Source of the DNA: Oleispira sp051275515 | GTDB taxonomy: Bacteria > Pseudomonadota > Gammaproteobacteria > Pseudomonadales > Oceanobacteraceae | Assembly (NCBI GenBank): GCA_051275515.1 | Contig: JBNMOT010000062.1 | Coordinates: forward strand, 1 to 18,717 | Direction: 5' to 3' | DNA length: 18,717 nucleotides | Shown here: in pieces, positions 1-6,256 of the stretch | Layout of the letters: every line of letters begins with the position of its first letter | Position numbering within the stretch: position 1 is the first letter of the stretch | Translations under genes and position numbers: made by a program | Notes under the pieces: model-generated | Told to the model about the DNA's origin: nothing | What the model saw: only the letters and a program-made list of their open reading frames with translations | Databases searched by the model: none

Positions 1-1507
1 TATCAGCCTTTTCCAAACTGATACCTGAGCAGCGAATGACTTTTGCATCTTTAAGTTGAAGTGCTTTTTTCAACATATCATCAGGGTCGACTAACACCTC
101 TTTGCATTGCCAGCAGTTTCTAGCAGCAATGTCATTTTCACCTCCACAGTGCGGGCACTCTTTAAAAACAAAGCGATAGTTGCATTGATGCTCTTTTGCA
201 TCGATGTCGATAGTGTCTTCAATCAGCCCTTGGCAGCGGCGACCGTAATGCTCAAGTAAATGGCCATCGTCATCACAAATACCCCAAAATATATTAGGAA
301 ATTCACAGCTAGGGCAAATGACTTGCACAGGTTGGCTTTGGCTATTAGGTTTTTTTTCACCGACTTCCGGTTGATATAGATCAAAATTATTGCCGGTATA
401 ATCAATCACCAAACAATTCTTTTTGTTCTCGCTTAAGCGCAGTCCACGACCAATGATTTGCTGATAGAGACTGACCGATTGTGTCGGGCGTAAAATGGCA
501 ATCATGTCGACATGCGGCGCATCAAAGCCAGTCGTCAATACAGAGACATTGACCAAGTATTTTATCTCTTGGAGTTTGAACGCCTTAATTAAACGATCGC
601 GTTCTGCGCTATCCGTTGCACCAGTAATTAACGCGCTGTGTTGAGTAGGAAGGTAGCTGAAAATTTCTTTTGCATGATCAACGGTCGCGGCAAATATCAT
701 AATACCCAGACGTTGTTGTCCTAGTTCAATAACCTGTTCGGTAATCCCTTGCGTAACGCGATGGTTCTTATTTAATAAATGATTTACATCGGTAGGATTA
801 TATTCACCTGACGAATTTTCTCGAAGACTACTGAAATCATAATGCTCGATGGTGGCATCGACTAATTTAGGCTCGGTAAGGAACTTACGCTTTATTAAGT
901 AACGCAAAGGTAGTTCATAAATACAGCGTTCAAAAGGACGTGAGTCTTCGCTGCGAACGATACCTCGATAATGCTTGCGATATATCCATCCCATCCCAAG
1001 ACGGTAGGGCGTCGCAGTAAGCCCTAATAATTTGACGTCTGGATTAGAGTCTTTTAATTGATGGATTATTTTTTGATATTGATTAAGACTTTGTTGCTCT
1101 TCATTGTTATTTTGATCTTTATCATTATTGCTCATGTTTACGCGGTGGCATTCATCAATAATAATTAATGAGTATTGTTGGTTAAAGTCTTGAAGGTTTC
1201 TGGCAGCAGATTGAATACTGGCAAAGGTTACTTGATACTGGTTTTCTTTCTTTTTTAACCCTGCAGAATAAATACCAGCGGTTAAACCATAGCTTTCATA
1301 TTTTTGATGATTTTGCTCTACCAGCTCTTTTACGTGCGTTAGGATAAGGATTTTTCTATTGGCTAGGCGCGCTAACTCAGCAATAACTAAACTTTTACCT
1401 GACCCTGTGGGCAATACAATGACGGCAGACTCATTCGTTTTACGGAAGTGCTTAATCGTCGCAGAAACAGCGTCTTGTTGGTAATTACGAAGTTTAAAAC
1501 TAGCCAC
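1..1507 (-). CDS. radD: RadD (YejH) family DNA repair helicase-like ATPase, 3' end missing
   Basis: This is a superfamily-2 ATPase of the RadD/YejH family, which acts in double-strand break and crossover repair alongside RecA and SSB. About 502 residues lie in the window. E. coli RadD is about 586 residues, so roughly the last 80 to 90 are off the left edge. Visible in order: a QxxAV-type Q motif near the N-terminus (NYQQDAV), Walker A PTGSGKS at about residues 32-38, DECH box at about 117-120, LTATP motif III, then in the second RecA-like lobe TGFD and QQIIGRGLR. A cysteine-rich zinc-binding segment follows (CPSC, RRC, HQC, CPHC, CWQC) and then VDPDDML, as in E. coli RadD. No ATG fits the N-terminus. 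The GTG at 1507 gives MASFKLRNYQQDAV, which lines up with the E. coli start, although the ribosome site is weak. It is a single gene upstream of nothing visible in its own direction. Identity is very likely because the match to remembered RadD is near-continuous. Confidence 0.95.
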   Translation of the reverse strand, partial: MASFKLRNYQQDAVSATIKHFRKTNESAVIVLPTGSGKSLVIAELARLANRKILILTHVKELVEQNHQKYESYGLTAGIYSAGLKKKENQYQVTFASIQSAARNLQDFNQQYSLIIIDECHRVNMSNNDKDQNNNEEQQSLNQYQKIIHQLKDSNPDVKLLGLTATPYRLGMGWIYRKHYRGIVRSEDSRPFERCIYELPLRYLIKRKFLTEPKLVDATIEHYDFSSLRENSSGEYNPTDVNHLLNKNHRVTQGITEQVIELGQQRLGIMIFAATVDHAKEIFSYLPTQHSALITGATDSAERDRLIKAFKLQEIKYLVNVSVLTTGFDAPHVDMIAILRPTQSVSLYQQIIGRGLRLSENKKNCLVIDYTGNNFDLYQPEVGEKKPNSQSQPVQVICPSCEFPNIFWGICDDDGHLLEHYGRRCQGLIEDTIDIDAKEHQCNYRFVFKECPHCGGENDIAARNCWQCKEVLVDPDDMLKKALQLKDAKVIRCSGISLEKAD

Positions 1508-1736
1508 TGTTAAGATAAAACCCTTAAATTTTTACGAGAAAACGGATATGAAACGGTACGTAATAACAGTTTGAGAGAGACTATAAGTTAACGATACCGT
1601 GTCTATGAAGCTCAATATGAATAATAATCTAATAGGACGTGAATGATAAGGCATGCTGGGAGTGAATGGAATATGCTGTTTAATAAGACGCTTGCTAGTA
1701 TTTTCTCGGAGGGTCATTAAATACTTGGTTTATCCA
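1508..1736. other. Intergenic gap upstream of radD
   Basis: This 229-base gap must hold the radD promoter on the minus strand. The best candidate I see is TTCATA and TATAGT separated by 18 bases, read on the minus strand around 1578-1607, which is weak. A minus-strand reading frame of 61 codons here (1532-1717) has no ribosome site and no family resemblance, and I do not call it a gene. No LexA-type CTGT-N8-ACAG box was seen. No clear terminator for the gene ending at 1737 was found. Confidence 0.4.
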
Positions 1737-2699
1737 TTACTTGGTTTGATAGACCGTCGTTTTATTGCGACCACTTCCTTTAGCATGAGAAAGAGCCTTG
1801 TCTGTAGCGTCTAGCCATTGGGTATATTGTATAAACTTTTTTGAATATTCAGCGATACCAGAACTAATGGTCACGTTAATGTCATGACCACCGCTATTAA
1901 TGACTAAACCAGCGACCTTTTTACGCAAACGCTCGGTAAAAATTGATGCGGCCGCTGCGTCGCTATCGACTAATAAAATCGAAAATTCTACGCCCCCAAA
2001 ACGACAGAAAATATCAGACTCTCTTACTGTTTGTCGCATAATCGAGGCGAGTACTCGAATGACCTCATCACCCGCCTGATGGCCATATTGGTTGTTAATA
2101 TTTTTGAAATTGTCAATATTAAATATAACTAAGCTAGAAGGGGCTGCATTATGTGAACAGTGAACATGTTCTTGTTGAAATTTCTCTATCCAATAGCTTC
2201 GATTATACAACTGGGTTGAATTATCGATGTGACTCAAGTGAGCAAGGTGTTGATTTGCCTTAATAAGATCATCTTGATTTACTGCAATATCCGTCACATC
2301 ATAAATAATTAAACAAATATGATTAACGTTACCGTTAACAGACTCTAGCGGAATAATCGTACTATTTTGATACATGTTGGTAGCACGCCCCGTGATGGGG
2401 CGGTAATTCTTGAATTTAAATACGTAAGGGCGTTGCTCCCAAATAGTAAAGGTTCGCGTTTTTAACTCGAATACCGGCTCGGCTTTTTGGCGAAACCACG
2501 TTGCAGGAATATCGCTAAACGATTCAAACAAAGACTTGTCGACAACATCATCTGGGCATAACCCACTATGATTTTCCATAAATCCATTCCAAAGCTGGAT
2601 TTTATAATCACGATCAAGAATTACTAGGCCGACATCAATACTTTGCAGTACGTCCATTAACCAATGCATTTCACCAAACTCAACGCCAGATTTTGCCAT
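1737..2699 (-). CDS. PAS-GGDEF protein with degenerate catalytic site (GGVEF), probable non-cyclase
   Basis: The 320-residue cytosolic protein has an N-terminal PAS-like sensor segment at about 10-145 (VGLVILDRDYKIQLWN, typical PAS start) and a GGDEF domain at about 155-318. Numbered against PleD with a constant offset of 133, it keeps the guanine-contacting residues N202 and D211, the transition from FK to GHxxGDE, and the inhibitory-site R226-x-x-D229. However, the first metal Asp (PleD D327) is Asn194, and the acidic third residue of the signature (PleD E370) is Val237, giving GGVEF. Both substitutions were read directly from the codons (AAT and GTA). Known enzymes of this family make c-di-GMP from two GTP using two divalent metals held by these residues, so activity is unlikely. 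Binding of c-di-GMP or GTP remains possible. It is the last gene of the response regulator-CheC operon, 15 bases after cheC. There are no transmembrane segments. Confidence 0.88.
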   Translation of the reverse strand: MAKSGVEFGEMHWLMDVLQSIDVGLVILDRDYKIQLWNGFMENHSGLCPDDVVDKSLFESFSDIPATWFRQKAEPVFELKTRTFTIWEQRPYVFKFKNYRPITGRATNMYQNSTIIPLESVNGNVNHICLIIYDVTDIAVNQDDLIKANQHLAHLSHIDNSTQLYNRSYWIEKFQQEHVHCSHNAAPSSLVIFNIDNFKNINNQYGHQAGDEVIRVLASIMRQTVRESDIFCRFGGVEFSILLVDSDAAAASIFTERLRKKVAGLVINSGGHDINVTISSGIAEYSKKFIQYTQWLDATDKALSHAKGSGRNKTTVYQTK

Positions 2700-2714
2700 A
2701 CGAGTATTAATGCC

Positions 2715-3335
2715 TTAATCCAATAAATAATCAATTTGCTGATTAATTTTAGCTACAGAATCTTCAGTGAACAGCAGTAATAAATCACAATCAATGTTTA
2801 CATTCTCAATTTTATAATGAATTTCTATTGCTAAGGTTTGGGACCATTGATGATTGCCCGATTTAACGAGATCATCGACGTGGCAGTGTTGTCCTAAAAC
2901 AACAGGATGGCCTTGATTAAAGGTAAGTTCTAGTTGCTCACCTATACCATGGATACAGGCTCCAATTAATACCGAACTGACATCCATTAAAAGCTCCAGT
3001 TCACTATGCTTATCTAAAGGGCCTTTATAGTTCATTAATGTTGCTAGGTCAGAAAAGCTGGCATCGTTAAACACTAACAGCGCTTCTCCTGCGATCCCTG
3101 ATCCAATAAACCCTTGGCATACTGCCGATACGTTATCGCTTGCGGTTGTGTCTGCTAGGGCCATGTGCAGCTCACCCGCACTGATCATATTCACTTTAGG
3201 AATGGGTAAGATTACATAGACGTTCAATAGTCGTGCAAGTCTGTCGGCCGCTTGACCCATAGCAACGTTGGTTATCTCTTGATAACAGTCTCTGCGTTCT
3301 TCCGTTAGGCTGGTGCTCATCGCTAAGGCTTCCAT
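2715..3335 (-). CDS. CheC-type CheY-P phosphatase
   Basis: The 206-residue protein belongs to the CheC/CheX/FliY phosphatase family, which removes the phosphoryl group from CheY-like response regulators. The family signature (D/S)xxxExxN-x22-P is present exactly: D16, E20, N23 and P46. The equivalent second helix of a two-site CheC reads E114-x3-D118-x2-S121, so Glu and Asn are both replaced and only the first site looks active. The usual CheC core (QGFIGSGIAGEALLVF, then the long helix LMDVSSVLIGACI) is visible. The start at 3335 lies 2 bases after the response regulator stop and has an AGAGG ribosome site about 8 bases upstream. An internal ATG at 3320 also has GGAAG before it and could be used. 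No CheA, CheW, CheD or receptor gene is nearby, so the natural substrate is probably the adjacent regulator. Confidence 0.88.
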   Translation of the reverse strand: MEALAMSTSLTEERRDCYQEITNVAMGQAADRLARLLNVYVILPIPKVNMISAGELHMALADTTASDNVSAVCQGFIGSGIAGEALLVFNDASFSDLATLMNYKGPLDKHSELELLMDVSSVLIGACIHGIGEQLELTFNQGHPVVLGQHCHVDDLVKSGNHQWSQTLAIEIHYKIENVNIDCDLLLLFTEDSVAKINQQIDYLLD

Positions 3336-3337
3336 TG

Positions 3338-3712
3338 TTATACCTCTGACAAAATGCCAAATTCGGTCAGAATCTCGGTCGTTTTTGCTTTATCGATGGG
3401 TTTTTTAATAAAAGCCATTGCTCCAAGTTTTTTTACTCTTTCTTGTGCATCCGGTTGTATATCGCCCGACACAACGATGACCATTGCGGGTAGGTCTTCT
3501 TTGCGGATAATCTCAAGAACGCCATAACCGTCCATTTCTGGCATGGTTAGATCCAAGAATACGACGTCTCCTTTGCCCTGGCGAATCGCCTCTACGCCTT
3601 CTACACCGTTTGCTGCAAACGTTAATTCTATGTCCCAACCATCAGGAAGAGAGCGTTTCATTTGCTTGCGCGCAAAACTTGAATCGTCACAAATAAGAAC
3701 AGGAAGTGCCAT
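3338..3712 (-). CDS. CheY-like single-domain response regulator
   Basis: This 124-residue stand-alone receiver domain has no output domain. The acidic pocket D9-D10, the phospho-acceptor D54 (FLDLTMPEMDG), the switch Ser82 (VVSGD, usually Thr or Ser) and the conserved Lys104-Pro105 are all present, so it should be phosphorylated and switch normally. It is the first gene of a three-gene operon with a CheC-type phosphatase and a PAS-GGDEF protein. No histidine kinase is encoded in the window, so the phosphodonor is unknown. The receiver resembles regulators found with CheC/CheX in polar marine gammaproteobacterial modules more than flagellar CheY, but that is only a general impression. Transcription probably starts from the promoter at 3746-3774, whose -10 lies inside a perfect palindrome. 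Confidence 0.93.
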   Translation of the reverse strand: MALPVLICDDSSFARKQMKRSLPDGWDIELTFAANGVEGVEAIRQGKGDVVFLDLTMPEMDGYGVLEIIRKEDLPAMVIVVSGDIQPDAQERVKKLGAMAFIKKPIDKAKTTEILTEFGILSEV

Positions 3713-3735
3713 GGTATTAGGTCGCCAAAGAATAC

Positions 3736-3750
3736 ATTACTTTAAGTAAT
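3736..3750. repeat. Perfect 15-bp palindrome, candidate operator of the signalling operon
   Basis: ATTACTT-T-AAGTAAT is a perfect 7+1+7 inverted repeat 24 bases before the response regulator start codon, overlapping its candidate -10 element. Its position suits a repressor site, or a small hairpin at the 5' end of the mRNA. AT-rich palindromes of this length can also occur by chance. Confidence 0.45.
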
Positions 3751-3774
3751 AGACGTGAAACGCTTATCCCTCAA
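3746..3774 (-). promoter_or_regulatory. Candidate sigma-70 promoter of the RR-CheC-GGDEF operon
   Basis: Read on the minus strand, TTGAGG (3774-3769) and TATTAC (3751-3746) are separated by 17 bases. Each matches 4 of 6 consensus positions, with optimal spacing. The predicted start of transcription is near 3740, leaving a leader of about 28 bases. The -35 overlaps one of two direct copies of ATCCCTCA (3766-3773 and 3803-3810), 37 bases apart, which might be regulator sites. Confidence 0.35.
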
Positions 3775-3899
3775 GGAATGTGATGAAAATAGTGTCGATA
3801 AAATCCCTCATGAAAGTACATTGACCAGCCTAATAAAGGTTATGAAAATTAAGATTGTTTAAATGACCGCTTAATTGCCGATAAATGTCGCTGCTGAGG

Positions 3900-3927
3900 G
3901 TGACAATTTTTACAAGTAGGCTAAAAT
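3900..3927 (+). promoter_or_regulatory. Candidate sigma-70 promoter of the thioesterase gene
   Basis: GTGACA at 3900-3905 and TAAAAT at 3922-3927 each match 5 of 6 consensus bases, with a 16-base spacer. The predicted transcript starts near 3934, about 26 bases before the proposed start codon at 3960. Confidence 0.5.
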
Positions 3928-3959
3928 GCGCCACTGTATTTGTCTGCTAAAACCGAGTT

Positions 3960-4538
3960 GTGTTGTCTATGATCCGTGAAATTTTACGTACTATTGTGCT
4001 CAATAAACGAAATAAACTGAGTAAAAGCTTTCAGCGTTTGCCCTTTATGAGTTCAATTAAGCGTAATTTTAGAGTTGGGCTGACAGATATTGATTTTAAT
4101 ATGCACATTAATAATTCACGTTACATGGTCTTTATGGAGCGCGCGCGCTGGGATCACCCTTTGCAAACGGATACTTGGGACGTCATGTTGCAAGAAAAAC
4201 TGAATTTCATCGTTGCAGGCATCGAAATGGGTTACATTCGTGAAATCCGTTTTGGTAAAAAGTTTCACATTGAAACCTGTTACCTTGGCTGGGATGAAAA
4301 ATATGTGTACTTAGAGCAGCGCTTTATTGCTGACGGTAAAATTCATGCCTATGGACTGGTTAAAGGGATATTTTTACAGCAAGGTGAAAAAGCGATTCCT
4401 AAAGCTGTGGCTAAAATACTGGGGATCAACCACGCACCGGATGCCTTGCCGGAACATATGGAGTTGTGGAAACGCTTAGCGATTGCCAAGCGAGCATTCT
4501 CTACCCCGGTTAACATAGCGAAAAAGTACGCGGCCTAG
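3960..4538 (+). CDS. Hotdog-fold acyl-CoA thioesterase family protein
   Basis: The 192-residue protein has the 4-hydroxybenzoyl-CoA thioesterase-like hotdog motif DIDFNMHINNSRY at about residues 43-55, in which the Asp and the following HxNN are the usual catalytic and substrate-orienting residues. FMERARWD and GYIREIRFGKKFHIET continue the fold. The N-terminal 30 or so residues are basic and amphipathic and could attach it to the membrane. It resembles the THEM6-like thioesterase group, whose members hydrolyse acyl-CoA. The substrate cannot be read from sequence. The longest start is GTG at 3960. An ATG three codons later (3969) is equally credible, since neither has a strong ribosome site. 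It stands alone, divergent from the signalling operon and convergent with batD, with which it shares a hairpin. Confidence 0.82.
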   Translation: MLSMIREILRTIVLNKRNKLSKSFQRLPFMSSIKRNFRVGLTDIDFNMHINNSRYMVFMERARWDHPLQTDTWDVMLQEKLNFIVAGIEMGYIREIRFGKKFHIETCYLGWDEKYVYLEQRFIADGKIHAYGLVKGIFLQQGEKAIPKAVAKILGINHAPDALPEHMELWKRLAIAKRAFSTPVNIAKKYAA

Positions 4539-4552
4539 GTCGGAGCGACTAA

Positions 4553-4579
4553 CCTCTTTATCTTTTATTGATAAAGAGG
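4553..4579. terminator. Shared convergent terminator-like hairpin
   Basis: CCTCTTTATC (4553-4562) and GATAAAGAGG (4570-4579) form a perfect 10-bp stem with a 7-base loop, between the thioesterase gene and batD. The batD stop codon (4565-4567 on the minus strand) lies within the loop. On neither strand does a long T run follow, so termination may be weak, or the hairpin may mainly protect the 3' ends. Confidence 0.55.
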
Positions 4580-6256
4580 GCTTAATTCTGACGGATCTGT
4601 CGACGACTTAGCCTGCTTTTTCTTAAGCGCCTGAGATAAGTTATTCCAAAGCAATTGGCCATTAAAAGCGCTGTTTTCAAGATTTTGGTAAAGCACGCTG
4701 TCTAACTCACTCAAGCTATTCGTTAACGGGATATCGTTAAACTGTTTACCCAGTTGATCTAAACGGGTGATGTTAAATTCTTGCTGCGACCAATCCTGCA
4801 GACGTTGTCTAATGATCAGCGGATCGTTCTCCTGGCAGGCTTTTCTAATCTGTTTTAAGCTTTCTTTACAAGACATCTCGGTTGTATCGATTTCTTCTTT
4901 AATGGGCCTGTTGTTATTACGCCATAATAAAAAAGCACTGATCGTATTGGTTAGCAGTAATAATAAGGTGGCGGCAATCCAATACCCTAAGTTTTGATTA
5001 GTCATAACGGCTGAATTATTAGCCGAGTCTGACAGTGTGCTGGCTGGGGTGTTTGTTGATTGGCTACTGTTTATCTGTATAGCATTTTCAGGTGCTGCAA
5101 CGATGACGGTTTGGGCCGGTAAAATGGCATACTCAAGACGATTAGTGTCCAAGTTCCACCAAGGGATACGCATTTCAGGGATAGTCACTCGGCCACTTTG
5201 AACCGGTACGATGGCTAAAGACTGCTGCAAGAACCCCTGAATTCCTTGGTTATCTGTTTTATCGTTATGCTCAGATTGGTCTGGGTAATATTTCACACCT
5301 TCCACTACTGGCAGGCTGAGTTCGGGTAATTGGCTGCCAGAAAGGCCCTGAGCATTGATCGTTATGGTGCGGGTTACGGGTTCGCCTACTTGCCATTCGC
5401 TATAGGGCTTGCTCCAGCGATCAGAAACTTTAAGCTCAGGGCTCGGCAGCCAAGGTGCTTGGGGATAGCTTGCGGGCGTTGATTTAACCTTGATACGAAG
5501 AGGCTCAGCGATCACTGTCACAGGGCGCCCTCTACTCCAACGATTATAAGAATTCACTATATTGGCGCTGAATTTTTGGCCAGGAATAATCATTTCACCA
5601 CTTTCTTCTGCAAAAATAGCAAAGCGGCGTTCATAAACGCCCATTTGTTGGCCGTTGATGTTGGTATTGTATTGGCGAACTTCACCCAGCGGCACAACGT
5701 GCGCATCAGTGACTTTAAATTCAGACAAGGTGGCGTCTTCGTGATTAACGCTGTAATACAATTTTTCAGTATAAATAACCTGAGCTTGCACATACGTGCT
5801 TGTGGTATCTATTTTAATATCAAAAAAGAACTCTTTGGCAATTTGATCTTTGACTGATTGCGATAATGCTTTAACAGTCACTTGAATTTCCTGACTTCGT
5901 TGGCCATCAAACTCAACCGCAGGAATAATTAATGTACCTGTTCGAAGTGGCGTTAGCATGAGTGTCCATTCAGTAAATGACACTGTTTTTCCATTCATTG
6001 AACGGAACTGATTCGCACGCTGTTGGTTAATAATACGAAAGTCTTTTTTCAGTACTGTTAAATCTGGTTGACCAAAGCCGATTTGTTCGTCATAACGAAG
6101 AAATAAACGAAAACTATCATTTTCGGTAATTTGTTTACGATCAACGGTTGCGCTTAAGGTGCCTGCTATAGCTGTATTGGCTAGCAGTAATAGCGTGAGC
6201 GCCAGCATTGAACATAATGAGTTGATGAGTTTTCTTACCCTGAAACTATTTACCAT
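4565..6256 (-). CDS. batD: BatD family periplasmic protein (aerotolerance operon)
   Basis: The 563-residue protein has a Sec signal peptide at about 1-31 (basic start, long Leu run, then NTAIAG). A large periplasmic beta-rich region of BatD/DUF-type 'oxygen tolerance' repeats follows (VDRKQITENDSFRLFLRYDE, the typical opening), then one transmembrane helix at about 420-445 (GYWIAATLLLLLTNTISAFLL) and a roughly 110-residue cytoplasmic tail. BatD proteins are thought to work with the VWA proteins BatA and BatB as an envelope complex. Their biochemical role is not settled. It is the last gene of the moxR operon. Its ATG overlaps the batBC stop by 7 bases, indicating translational coupling. Its stop lies in the loop of the terminal hairpin. 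Confidence 0.9.
   Translation of the reverse strand: MVNSFRVRKLINSLCSMLALTLLLLANTAIAGTLSATVDRKQITENDSFRLFLRYDEQIGFGQPDLTVLKKDFRIINQQRANQFRSMNGKTVSFTEWTLMLTPLRTGTLIIPAVEFDGQRSQEIQVTVKALSQSVKDQIAKEFFFDIKIDTTSTYVQAQVIYTEKLYYSVNHEDATLSEFKVTDAHVVPLGEVRQYNTNINGQQMGVYERRFAIFAEESGEMIIPGQKFSANIVNSYNRWSRGRPVTVIAEPLRIKVKSTPASYPQAPWLPSPELKVSDRWSKPYSEWQVGEPVTRTITINAQGLSGSQLPELSLPVVEGVKYYPDQSEHNDKTDNQGIQGFLQQSLAIVPVQSGRVTIPEMRIPWWNLDTNRLEYAILPAQTVIVAAPENAIQINSSQSTNTPASTLSDSANNSAVMTNQNLGYWIAATLLLLLTNTISAFLLWRNNNRPIKEEIDTTEMSCKESLKQIRKACQENDPLIIRQRLQDWSQQEFNITRLDQLGKQFNDIPLTNSLSELDSVLYQNLENSAFNGQLLWNNLSQALKKKQAKSSTDPSELSPLYQ

Noticed and set aside
1532..1717. 61-codon minus-strand frame between radD and the GGDEF gene
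   Set aside because: No ribosome binding site, no recognisable family, and the region is better explained as the radD promoter region.
3543..3749. 68-codon plus-strand frame antisense to the response regulator
   Set aside because: It is antisense to a clear receiver domain and runs into its promoter. It carries no independent coding evidence.
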